From contig JASANZ010002155.1 of assembly GCA_030849805.1 (NCBI GenBank), positions 1 to 56,881 of the forward strand: a DNA stretch of 56,881 bases, read 5' to 3'. Shown piece after piece: positions 39,401 through 48,727 of the stretch (positions within the stretch are counted from its first letter, which is position 1; each line of letters begins with the position of its first letter). The position numbers and the translations under genes were made by a program. The stretch is from Sergeia podlipaevii (lineage: Eukaryota > Euglenozoa > Kinetoplastea > Trypanosomatida > Trypanosomatidae). Under the pieces are notes generated by a model, which made no database searches, was not told the origin of the DNA, and saw nothing but the letters and a program-made list of their open reading frames with translations.

Positions 39401-42400
39401 GCTACGCATCGCGCCATAAGGTGTCAACCTACTGCACAGAAAAGGTCCTCTGACAGCGTTGGTGCGTGTTGTTGAGCGAGCCACACCATCGGGGCGGGAG
39501 CCGCGGTTATTCGATACCAGACTCGAAGGCACACTGTGGTACTCGGCACCTTTTGATTGACGTGTCATCTGTCGCCGCATCTCTCCTCCATCACTGCTAT
39601 CACCTGCAGTTGCTGTCTTTTCTGTGTCCACACATGTCAAAATGATGGCATAGTCAATCCACGCCAAGGCAAGCGATGTAGAGTCATTCCCCAAAATCAG
39701 CGGCAGCACGCTACTACTCTCCGTTGTCGTCGCGAGTGTCCCCGGTGTCTCTGCGGCGTGTCCCATCCTCGCTAGTTCTGACTCTCCAAGTAGCCGCATA
39801 TCGCTCCTCGGTGACATCGGCGTGGTGCAGCTGGTGAAAGAGAGGGTGCGGATGCCGTGCAGGCTGCGGTTGATGGCACTCATCACGCGCGTCGATAGCC
39901 CCTTCGAAGGGGACCTGTCACGCGCGACTGCATTTTCCATACTGTTTTGACGCTGATGATGAAGGCCTCTTCCAGCAGCGGTAGCAGCAGACTCCTTTGT
40001 TCCTTTGAACGAAGCAGCAGCACCAGCACCAGCACTAATAGCAGGGATACTGCTGCTGCCCTGTCCGCTGCTGTCGACGCCACTACTACCCCCGGCACCC
40101 ACAACAGCAGTACTCGATGTTGAGTGCCGGGAGGTGGCAACTACCCGCTGCTGCTGCAGAACCGTTTGAGAGGACCGGTTGTTGGGCTGAAAATATTGTG
40201 GTGACAGAGCCCTTGAGCTCACGCTGTCTATACACGACGCCATTCGAGACATGTTGGCAAGGCTCGTAACGCTCGTACCATCTCGCATGGACACGTAGCG
40301 CAAGGACGCATCAAGGTGTGCGTCCGTTGTTAAACTTCCCACGTTGCCCCCGTATGAACCATCGGCCAAATCAGAAAGAGTATGCTCGGCCAGCTGTTGG
40401 CGAATGAGAGAATGACTGCCGTGACGGAGAGTGTGTGACTGCATTTGAGAGGTCGTCAGAGACACTATCGAAGTATCTGCGCACTGCACTAGGCCCGCCA
40501 GTGACGCCGAAAAGCTATAGTCCACATTGCTAGACTTTTGCTGTCTCCCTTGCTGTTGTACATAGCCTCCCTTGTGAAGCTGGGTTGCTGCCGCGAGTCT
40601 ACCATTCGCCAGCGCAGTGGCTGCCGCAACGTCGCTTTGCGAAGGGACCAGAGAGGCCACAGATGCACAACTCGTCCCGTAGTCAATGGCCAGCGCATGA
40701 CAGTACGACTGGTGTGGTAGTACCGCGCCTGTAAGAGGGGCGAGCACGCCTTCTGCGGGGGTGGCCGCTGTGGAGGACTGCGCGGTGCGTGTGGAGCCGG
40801 TCCTGCTGAGCTCATATAGAGTCCTCCTCTGTCTAGGCTGCTTCGGCGGGTGATGGGCATGCGGTTGCGCGTCAGCAGCAAACGTGGGGACGACGTGGCC
40901 AGGATTAGCAGATAAGTAGGTAGCGCTATGAAGCCTGCGCTTAATGACTGAGATTGGGGCGTTGATGTCGAGCGTGTGAGACACAGATGTAGAGCACAAA
41001 GACGCATTAGAAATCATGAGAGACTGTGCGGGGGCTTCGTGCATCGCCTCTGCTACCAGCGGCTCCGCATTTGACTTTGTTGTGAGCAGCAGCAGCGGCT
41101 CAAGTTCGTCGTCGTCCTTCTCGACGCTGGAAAAAGTGTGCGTGTTCATCACGCTCGCAGGTGCGTCGCTATACTGAGACACCACCCCGTTTGTCGAGCA
41201 GCGCCTTGCTGCATCTCCCGCCGTCGCCACCCCCGCGGGTGCGGTTGAAAGAGAAGTAAAAAACTCCCACGTGAGCACAAGCCATTCCTCGCGTACCGCG
41301 GCAAACAAATCAAGAATCAGTTGTTTGACGTTCAGAATGTCGTTCTCATCCAGTGACGCTTGCTGCTGCGGTGTCTGTCGTGTCGTCGACGCCGCCAACT
41401 GCCACGCAGTTTCCAGCGTCCGCTTGTGCACATTATAAGTGAAATGGCGCGCTATCGCCGCAACCACAATCGGCCACCCCGCATCAGGGAATGGAAGAAA
41501 GACGTGTACTGGAATAGGGCTGTCGTTGAGATCGTCGGCGTCTACCTCTGGCGTAAACAGTTTAAGCACACGGCGAAGCGCACAAACGTGAGGCTGAGGC
41601 AGTAAAATTTCCTCCTCAAGACGTTCGTCGTCCGCTGCACTCTGATGATCAAAACTGCTGGAGCCACCACCAGACGGTGATCGTTTGCTCACTGTGAGTG
41701 AGCCCCTCGCACCCGTTCGACGATGCCTCATGGGACAACCAAGTGTACTCCCTTCCCGACGACTCGGGGTAGCCACAAAGCGAGGCTGTTGCTCACTGCT
41801 GCGAAGCAAAAGCTGCAGATGAGGCATCGCCAAGGCAGCACCACCAGCAGCAGCAGCACCGCCTCCACCGCCACCGCCACTTATGACTACTCCGCCGCAC
41901 CGTGGCGTACCACTTGCTCCATTAATCTCTTCACCAGACGGAGGGGAAGCCGGAGAGGATGGTCCTAGGATTGTCTGCGGCCCCCGTGAAGCGCCACGCA
42001 CCTGCTCAGTAATGCACGACCTCCGGAACTTGTACGGAACCCTGTGATACCCCTCAAGACGGGCAGTAAACGCAATATGCTCCAGAAAAAAAAGACGCAG
42101 AGCACAGTACACCCTCAGCATTTCATTCTCTGCACTGTTAGCAGGAGGAGAGGGGGCACATGAGACGCTATGACGCCGACGCTGTTGGTCTTGTTGCACA
42201 CTCGATGTTGTGGTTGTGGTCGCCGCCGTCTGACCTGCTCTCCTTTCATGTGAAGACTCCAATGCGTCACCATTTTTCCTATCGAGAGCAGCGACAGCAG
42301 TATGTTTGACTGCTCTCGCGTGTCTCTCTGCCTTGTGCCGCGTCGTAGTCGAGGTTCGCCTCGTTTTTGGAGTCACAGGCAGCACTACTTCCTCTGAAGT

Positions 42401-43402
42401 GAAAGAGGCAATACGTGCGGTCCTTCCGTTGGTGGTGGTGATTGGAATTGTTGCCCCTCCAGCTGCAAAGGGGCTGTGTGCGCATGCCGATACCACCGGC
42501 GCAGTCGCCGCCACAAGGGTGGGCGAGACTCCATTGGCGGTGCTGTTGCAGCGACTGGGAGGTGGAAAAATGAAAGGGAAGCGTGCTGAGGGTAGTGGTG
42601 AAGGTGGTTCTATGGGTGGCTTTGGGGCCGCGGAGGAAACAGGCCGCGGAGTTGGTGCATCTGGCTCGCAAACAGAGCGGTAGTACGGCTTAGCCACCCA
42701 GAAGGTATCATCTTCCACCGCGCCACACGCATTCAAGCGCATGATTGGTGGCGGGAAGGCATAAAGTGGGTAGCACTCTTCGTACAGACCCAACAGCCAC
42801 AGAAGATGAGTTTCTAAAACGTTAGAGAGATAGGAATCAAGAAATCCGTTCACGTAGATCAAATAATGCGACAACATAGAGTCCTTTCCGCTATCCCCTC
42901 GATCCACATTGCCACAGACGCGAAAGTGCCCACGCTCCACAAAGCGAATCCAGTTTCGCATACCCAACGCGTCACGCAGCAGTTCCGTGCGCGCCTCCAT
43001 TTCTCTTGCGAAGAGGTCAAACACGTGAGAAAAGAAAGTTCTTTGTGACATAAGGATTTTAGAGGCCGCTGTCGTCACTGTGGCCTCACTCGTGTGTAGC
43101 GACTGTGGATGAAGCCCAAGAGAAGCCACTGCAGAGCACGGGGACACCACCCGGCTCTCCAGCTGACTTTCCGTAGTGCTCGCAATATTGGTTTGCGGTG
43201 GAAGACTATGAGCAACATTACTGGTTTCATCCTGACTAAGTACAAAAACACTTGTGGAGGGAGGCGTAACGACTGCACCGTCAGCAGCAGCTAGCAGGAT
43301 AGTTTCTGGAAATTCGGGTGATGCAACCGCCATGGCAGCCTCAAATACGTCCACGCTGATTACGCTAAATACATCGGATGGTCCAGCCATAGGGCCAGAC
43401 AT
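36428..43402 (-). CDS. Giant low-complexity protein with C-terminal MORN repeats
   Basis: A predicted 2324-aa protein. Near residues 2037-2091 there are two recognisable MORN repeats (YANGDEYCGYWQGNQRNGLG and FTYVGEWERDNPHGDG); MORN repeats bind lipids or scaffold proteins and are common in kinetoplastid cytoskeletal proteins. Three other blocks look folded: about 120-240 (HVFDLFAREMEARTELLRDA...), 600-720, and 1340-1480, a helical block with many Trp, Glu and Leu. The rest is Ser/Thr/Ala/Pro-rich with homopolymer runs, including eight Gln near residue 1885. The frame is open to 43516 but begins there with TTG; the first ATG at 43402 is used. No signal peptide is seen. Function is unknown; a membrane- or cytoskeleton-associated scaffold is the best guess. 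Confidence 0.72.
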   Translation of the reverse strand: MSGPMAGPSDVFSVISVDVFEAAMAVASPEFPETILLAAADGAVVTPPSTSVFVLSQDETSNVAHSLPPQTNIASTTESQLESRVVSPCSAVASLGLHPQSLHTSEATVTTAASKILMSQRTFFSHVFDLFAREMEARTELLRDALGMRNWIRFVERGHFRVCGNVDRGDSGKDSMLSHYLIYVNGFLDSYLSNVLETHLLWLLGLYEECYPLYAFPPPIMRLNACGAVEDDTFWVAKPYYRSVCEPDAPTPRPVSSAAPKPPIEPPSPLPSARFPFIFPPPSRCNSTANGVSPTLVAATAPVVSACAHSPFAAGGATIPITTTNGRTARIASFTSEEVVLPVTPKTRRTSTTTRHKAERHARAVKHTAVAALDRKNGDALESSHERRAGQTAATTTTTSSVQQDQQRRRHSVSCAPSPPANSAENEMLRVYCALRLFFLEHIAFTARLEGYHRVPYKFRRSCITEQVRGASRGPQTILGPSSPASPPSGEEINGASGTPRCGGVVISGGGGGGGAAAAGGAALAMPHLQLLLRSSEQQPRFVATPSRREGSTLGCPMRHRRTGARGSLTVSKRSPSGGGSSSFDHQSAADDERLEEEILLPQPHVCALRRVLKLFTPEVDADDLNDSPIPVHVFLPFPDAGWPIVVAAIARHFTYNVHKRTLETAWQLAASTTRQTPQQQASLDENDILNVKQLILDLFAAVREEWLVLTWEFFTSLSTAPAGVATAGDAARRCSTNGVVSQYSDAPASVMNTHTFSSVEKDDDELEPLLLLTTKSNAEPLVAEAMHEAPAQSLMISNASLCSTSVSHTLDINAPISVIKRRLHSATYLSANPGHVVPTFAADAQPHAHHPPKQPRQRRTLYELSRTGSTRTAQSSTAATPAEGVLAPLTGAVLPHQSYCHALAIDYGTSCASVASLVPSQSDVAAATALANGRLAAATQLHKGGYVQQQGRQQKSSNVDYSFSASLAGLVQCADTSIVSLTTSQMQSHTLRHGSHSLIRQQLAEHTLSDLADGSYGGNVGSLTTDAHLDASLRYVSMRDGTSVTSLANMSRMASCIDSVSSRALSPQYFQPNNRSSQTVLQQQRVVATSRHSTSSTAVVGAGGSSGVDSSGQGSSSIPAISAGAGAAASFKGTKESAATAAGRGLHHQRQNSMENAVARDRSPSKGLSTRVMSAINRSLHGIRTLSFTSCTTPMSPRSDMRLLGESELARMGHAAETPGTLATTTESSSVLPLILGNDSTSLALAWIDYAIILTCVDTEKTATAGDSSDGGEMRRQMTRQSKGAEYHSVPSSLVSNNRGSRPDGVARSTTRTNAVRGPFLCSRLTPYGAMRSGKMTTGKLRYYICRSATDRAALLIARMELYARDGLERLEQDEAQMLRSMANTAAHQVECTEHLLAFAEALPGVTMSWQPAPVRFAWAQQQGEKLCLLQRELHYQMLLYVDHLATVGKEWEFIRATEFTQALWHEMQVVKMFAEPSSRLLQGEEQSGATVDAAESAAGPQDSTLLSTTVLCDVAVMTNPATKATEALARVPLVSQLNRANEQQPGSASLRASQCSGETYGTATDCDGACSPTHITANKKSSTTNFRAGDGRRIANSNNRMRIPPRSSSPAVDTPLVVPTPPPPSITARERKGSLSIFSSHPNDETQVASAYCSTKDSKSGRDATAPQRRTRRTSFTCAPQPTDAYTASLANTTAESSVGRSGGGEDTAHLTSSLCESNRSGTGAIALDGSHQGLPLLDTAIAEVPLVGSYNRPTALDGPGLLSPPPSHNPSRTSRPSLLISTSASVTPLASTVPMLPSIIATPVTATSAPTPRQKKQGLSRVACGIAGGSNNSVSRATSVRTSSNKSTATAHHLASSKTLGSSFSIPKSSQTTPQQQQQQQPSYHFVPLTSSPLPSAPITNTTRPPRFFWGFSSLIPRDNSSAAAFSDGLMLTRYIVRELRECGRQHREEMCGTHLEREEENGGDGLVDVTVPPRCCLASPSPPSAITGEEEDRNAASDTANVAAAMGTSSRDSGSLPYPQSRASLRHAQGSQRFYYMEHTYANGDEYCGYWQGNQRNGLGCYTVASSGFTYVGEWERDNPHGDGALLHVCSSSNNKSVGDGAVAIMLNQVRSPLSTSSSGPGTTASATAAVKNNRAAQVNPSPIRASIVTNATGATSIHTQSTEVPMIEADTCVLGQESSAASFVESALPWPRSSSLVNAITQGTCFQQESSMGSRSDALRDDRASGTGTMSTCVGATTQAVPVHQQAAPLLSESTDTVDFAAPCKAGLGIPNEAVRYRKPQTIIAARVRPQVSMRLVFGHWEHAQLQSIHIALVGVPVL

Positions 43403-45162
43403 CACTAAAGCAGCGTCACTCTGCACACTGCACCGCTTTTGCTGCTGAGAGAAAATCTCAGTGTATGGGGCGGGAGTCGATTGAATGGATGCTGATCGGA
43501 CGCCGGAGAAGCCCAAATTGCCGTCCGTATCTCAACTAAATGTGTTCTCTTTTTTTTCGTGTGTGTAAACCAAAAACTGTTCTACTTTTTTTTCTTTCCT
43601 CTTGAATCAACAACTAATATGATACCGACAAAAAAATACCAAAAATACAAATTTCTTAATCACACAGAAAGGGAAAAAAAGAAAAAAAAGAAGAAAGAAA
43701 GAGCCTTTGTGTATCTGCCGCACGAGGATTCTTATGTGTTCCAAAAAGGAAAATCTCCCTCCCTCACTCAAAAAAAAAAAAGCAGTAAATGCAGCACTAT
43801 ATACAGCCTATACACGGATTCCAACAAAAAAAAAAAGAAAAGAATAAATATAGCAGAATAAAAAAGTGTTTTTTTTTTTTAGAATAAGCCGGTACGCAAT
43901 TATGGGCGATGTAACCTCTCTTTTTGAGAAAATGAAAAAGAAGAGCTAATATCAAAAAAAAAAAGCACAGCAACCAAAAGTAATGAAGGGGCGTACCTTC
44001 CTAGAGAACAATAACTAAAAAAATAAAATGAAAAAAAAAGTATTCTACTATATAGGAGGAGAACTTATGTAGTTTCCAACTATTTGTAGAGAAGCGCAGA
44101 TATATATGTACAAGATACGCGCAGCACGTAGAAGAGAGAAAAGGAAATCCTTTTTCTCTACAATTTGTAAACTAAGTGCAAAACTCCGGTTCTATAGATT
44201 CAAACAAAAGCAAAAAGAAAATTGAACACACACACACAAAAAAAAGCAGTAGTAACTTGACTTTGGAAATGAGCAAGGCAGTGGTCTTCTGAAAAGAAAA
44301 AAAAAAGAAACAATACATGTATCTATTACTTCACACACTTTACTTAAAAAAAAAAATGAGTTCCCCTAAGCGCGGAAGCAAGGGGATATAGGTTCAGTTA
44401 CTACCACTACCTTCTAACAACAAAAGTAACAAGAACAACAACAAAAATATATATATATGTTATTGTATCTTTAAAGAGTCGCAATATATATATAATAGGA
44501 ACCGCAAACACGAGAACAACAAAAGAAGAAAAGAAAGAGAAAAACGTGGTAAAGCAAATGTTTATAGGCAAAGAGAATTTTTTTCAGGAAAGAACAAAAA
44601 AATCATACCCAGTTTGATGCTGAGAAAAGAAGTTCACAATGAGGCCTACCAAAAACATACCTTGAAAAGAAATGTAATGTTGTGTTTTTTATATATTTCA
44701 TTATTTTTTTTTTAAAAAAGAATTTTTGTTTCCTTTTGTTCCCTTCTTCATTATATGTGGATGTATGTCTGCTTGATTAACACGTATAGCGCCAAGAATC
44801 CTTTCCATTTTTTTAAAAAGTGCCGCTGTTTTCATTATTTTTCATTTTTTTTTTTTTTGCTACCGTGACAAAAAAATTGAAGAAAAGAAAACCATCGGGT
44901 GAGACAAGCACAAAATATATAGAAAGCAACGCTGCACTTTACAAAAATGTGCTCTACAAGTACATACAAGAAAACAACATAACAATGATAACGATAGCAA
45001 CAATAAAAACAGTCATGCACAGCAAGATATCTAAGAAAGATAATAATAATATATGTAGCCGAAAAAGGAGAGACGAACCGCGTAAGGTGCTTTCGTTATT
45101 CCCTCTTGTTCTAGCATACTTTTCAACTCTATCAGCCACGCTCCCGTCTTACCACCACTTTC
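43403..45162. other. Gene-free spacer of about 1.7 kb
   Basis: Very AT-rich, with many A or T runs of 8-12 and TA repeats. One open frame on the plus strand here is Lys/Asn/Phe-rich low complexity and is not accepted. It must hold the 3' UTR of the BILBO1-like gene and the 5' UTR of the MORN gene. Confidence 0.55.
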
Positions 45163-46614
45163 CTACCCTGGTCCATATCGCCCGTCATCAAAACCGTATT
45201 CCCGTACAACACCGCCGCCCTCATCTCGCGTTATGTACGGCGTTCCATGTTGCTGATGCTGGTGCTGCTCCGTTGGAGGAAGCTGGGGGGTGATGTGCCC
45301 TGCCGCCACAGAACGCCGCCGCCGCTCCATGGTGAGCTGCTCGTAGTCGCGTTCCTCTTTCTCCAGTCGATCGCGGTATCGGAACACGCTCACTTCCTTG
45401 TCAAGCAGCCGTTGTTCATTCCTGCAGTAGTCAGAGTCGCGCTGTCTCTGGAGCTCATGCAGATCGTCGAGGAGCATGGCCTTGCGCTGCTCAGCCGCGG
45501 CAAGAGCTTTACGTGCAGCTATCAATCTAGCTTCTAGATCGGCCACATCCTGCTGTGCCTTCTCAGTGGCCTTCACTGTGTCACGTTGTGCCGCATGCAA
45601 AGCTTGCTCACGGTCTTGGTTAGTAAGCCGTTGGTAAGCAATATTGATCACCACAGGAAATTCACGTGCGTATTGCTGGAAACCGCTTAATTGCATGAGG
45701 GACTCTCCCCCGACGTGTCGAGCAAAGCGTTGGTGAAGGTCCTGAACCACCTCAGGAGGAAAGATAATGTTGCTCATACGGAAAATTGACTCAAAGTTCT
45801 TGAAGGTAAGACTTCCACGGCGGGACTGATCGCCAACTTTGAAGAGGTATTCAATTCTCTCTGGTGTGGTGCATTCCTTAAAGTACGATGCACCACTGGC
45901 GGCGGCGGCAGTGAGGGAAGATCCCCTGATGCCTTCTTGTTCGGCCATTGGTAGAGATTGCCCCATAGTAGTAAATTCACGCTGCTGCTGCTGCTGCTGC
46001 CGTGGCCCCCCACTACCGTTGCTAGGCGGCGCATAAGACTGATAAGCACTATTGACTGCGTTCATACTGCGGTCAGCCATTGCAGAGCCACCATAACCGC
46101 TACCATCTCTTGCGCCTTCTCTTGGTGGTGTCATGTCTCTACTCAGCGCCTGTACTCTTCCCTCCTCGAGTGGCCGCTGCCGTTGCGGGCTGCTGCTGCT
46201 GCCGCCGCCAACCACTCCTGGGGACCTGATGCTGCTGAGCACCACACCTGAAGCAGCAAAGAAGGGAGTACGCCGTGGTTGCGGCAGTTCGCGTTGCGTT
46301 GAAATATCCGACTTCGTCGTGTGCTTGCGGAACACATAGAGTTGGTCGTACGTTTGCAATTGACGCGGGTCTACCACCTCCGACCACGTCTGAGTATCGT
46401 CGTCGTACCGTTGAAGGCGAGAAATGGTGAAGGGCTCGCAGGCACGGTGGTCGGAAAAACCTCTTGTTTGCTTTAGTGACTCTTCTTCCTGACGAAACGT
46501 CTCCTCTAATACGGTGCGAAGAACCTGAATGGATGGGGGAGGTGAACTAAAGGGAAACTCCAAGTTCACCTTTTCGGCTCGAATGTCCGAGCAGGCAAGC
46601 AGCACGAAGGACAT
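45163..46614 (-). CDS. BILBO1-like flagellar-pocket-collar family protein
   Basis: A 483-aa protein laid out like BILBO1, the structural protein of the flagellar pocket collar. It has a compact N-terminal domain (1-96, starting MSFVLLACSDIRAEKVNLEF and ending QLYVFRK) that resembles the BILBO1 ubiquitin-like fold; a Ser/Gln/Gly-rich linker (100-240) with a six-Gln run; an EF-hand-like pair (about 245-325) whose first loop, DQSRRGSLTFKN (262-273), keeps Asp1, Gly6 and a hydrophobic at position 8 but lacks the acidic position 12; and a long coiled coil (335-440) with heptad Leu/Ala. The C-terminus is Gly/Arg-rich. It could be BILBO1 itself or a paralogue; I favour a paralogue because the EF-hand region is short. 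The family assignment is from recalled pattern, not a search. Confidence 0.55.
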   Translation of the reverse strand: MSFVLLACSDIRAEKVNLEFPFSSPPPSIQVLRTVLEETFRQEEESLKQTRGFSDHRACEPFTISRLQRYDDDTQTWSEVVDPRQLQTYDQLYVFRKHTTKSDISTQRELPQPRRTPFFAASGVVLSSIRSPGVVGGGSSSSPQRQRPLEEGRVQALSRDMTPPREGARDGSGYGGSAMADRSMNAVNSAYQSYAPPSNGSGGPRQQQQQQREFTTMGQSLPMAEQEGIRGSSLTAAAASGASYFKECTTPERIEYLFKVGDQSRRGSLTFKNFESIFRMSNIIFPPEVVQDLHQRFARHVGGESLMQLSGFQQYAREFPVVINIAYQRLTNQDREQALHAAQRDTVKATEKAQQDVADLEARLIAARKALAAAEQRKAMLLDDLHELQRQRDSDYCRNEQRLLDKEVSVFRYRDRLEKEERDYEQLTMERRRRSVAAGHITPQLPPTEQHQHQQHGTPYITRDEGGGVVREYGFDDGRYGPG

Positions 46615-47779
46615 AGCACGGTACGTATATATGTAGGTTTATAAATAGAGAGCGGAGATGAGGGCCAGAAAGACGGAAAAATATATGGCGATATATATAT
46701 GTATATATGTAAGTATTAAACTGAAGTCTCTACACCTAATGGTACAAGAAAAAAAAAAGGAAAAAAAACTATGCTTTTCGTGATATTTGTGCCCTCCGGT
46801 ATCCAAGCGCGCTTACAAACTAATAAGCCCGCGCACGCTTCAACTAATATATGTGTGTACTCCAGTAGTATGACAAATATAAATAAAAAAAGGACAAATG
46901 AAGAAAAAGAGAAACAAAAATCAAATGAAAAGAGATGACCAAAATGCATTCCAAATCAACATCGTACGCAAATAAATTAGTAAAGAGTGCTCAGAGTAGA
47001 TATATATTCACTGTTCCTGCATTGACACGCACGCTCAATATAACGTCAGCTTACAGAAATATAATTATATGTAGGCACAGGCATTTCTACATTTCGTTAT
47101 GAGAACATAACTCACTAAAACATTAACTCTCATAACTTCCTTTACCCTCGTTTAGGACTTGCTACTTGTAAAAGAAAAAAAAATCATATTCAAAAATTAA
47201 TTTGGATACACATACATACAAAGGTGCATATATGAGGTGATTATGAGATATCAAGGAGTCTTCAGAACCAAAAGAATTATATATATATGTATATGTAAAA
47301 AGCATAAAAAGAACGTGGGCATTTTTCCTTGGTAGTTCATGATATTTTTGACAGAAAACACCACGTATAGTAACCAGGCAACGACAGATCTCTGAAACGA
47401 AACTGCTAACCAGATACCTAAAAAACAAACAAACACACAGAAACGGCATACACGTATAAATGGCATTCGTAGTACTTTCCTTTTTTTATTTTTCGCCTTC
47501 TCTTCACATCACCGTCTCCCCATATTTCCTAGCTTGGGCAAGCATGTACGGAGAATAAAAGGGTCAAATAAACTGGAAAAACAAAAAGAAAAATAAACAA
47601 AATACCTGATATTCCTTCACAAATATTGTTCGCTCTCTATTTTGTTACGCTTTTTTTCACCCACCTTTATATGTATTGTTCTCTTAGAGCCCTATAGTAA
47701 TGACACTCAACCATGACAAGTTGCTCTTCCCCCACTATATCGATTGTGTGTGTGTGATATCTACCTCCATAACCAAAGA

Positions 47780-47792
47780 GGGGGGGGGGGGG
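47780..47792 (+). repeat. G13 homopolymer
   Basis: Thirteen consecutive G on the plus strand, so C13 in the minus-strand transcript, in the spacer between the P450 reductase and the BILBO1-like gene. Confidence 0.9.
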
Positions 47793-48524
47793 AAATGAAA
47801 ATAGTGAGAGACTTTACATGCCCGAGTACGTAGAGAGAGAAAAAGATAACTAGCCAAAGTAAAACAATTGCGGACCTGTGCAGACACGCTGCTATCTCTC
47901 TTCTCCTGTCAACCTGACAACAATAACAAAACAAGAACCATACGAAGAAACAAGCCTAATTACAAAAAAAAAAAAATGACCCTTTTTTCGTACTGCTACT
48001 CCTTTTTCTCCCTTACTCACTAAAAATTCCTTTCCTTATTAGTGTTCCCTCTCGCTTCCGGATATATATATGTTTCATGTACGCCAGTTAAAAAAAAAAA
48101 AGCAAAAAAGAAACCTTACACACCTGTGGCCGTACACACACACCCGCAGTTCAGAAAAAGAAAGCACCAACAGCTCACAAATTAGCCTAGCCCTAGAATT
48201 TTTATTTTTCATTTTGAGGTATGCATATGCACACTATAAGAAGGAACGCGCGGATGTAACCCCCCCACACCAGCGCCATCACAGAAGATACATGCTAGCA
48301 ATCTCGCGGCTCTCTTTTTTTTTTTTCAAGTGTACAGCGAGAATTAACAATAAATATATGTGAGGCGGCCCATTTAGGGGGAGGGGGGAGGGAAGAAGTA
48401 CATGCCGCCGTTTATCTTATTTTCCTTTTTCGTTTTTTCCCCGCCTTGATGTCATCTCCATCGACCCGCTTGAGTATTGGTCCGTACAGCGGCTAGTCTA
48501 CCCTCACACACACTCTCTCTTTCA

Positions 48525-48553
48525 CAATAATAATAATAATAATAATAATAATA
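48525..48553 (+). repeat. AAT trinucleotide microsatellite
   Basis: About nine AAT units just downstream of the P450 reductase stop, in its probable 3' UTR. Confidence 0.85.
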
Positions 48554-48727
48554 CTAATAATGATATGATATCAATAAAGAAAAAATCAATTCCGCTCAAC
48601 AAATATATCAAAACAAACAACAACAATTTTACACAGAGATGCTACATATAACAAAAACAACAACGAAAAAGAATGCTGAGTACGGAAAATTTCAGCACAA
48701 TGAGTAAAGGTATTATATTTGCTCCCC

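Larger units (their letters stand above)
46615..48727. other. Two-kilobase gene-free spacer
   Basis: No gene supported. It has TA repeats near 46690-46712, a G13 run at 47780-47792, a G-rich stretch at 48376-48394 and an AAT repeat at 48525-48553. Confidence 0.55.

Noticed and set aside
44820..45293. 157-aa open frame on the plus strand
   Set aside because: Phe/Lys/Asn-rich translated AT-rich spacer, partly antisense to the BILBO1-like gene.
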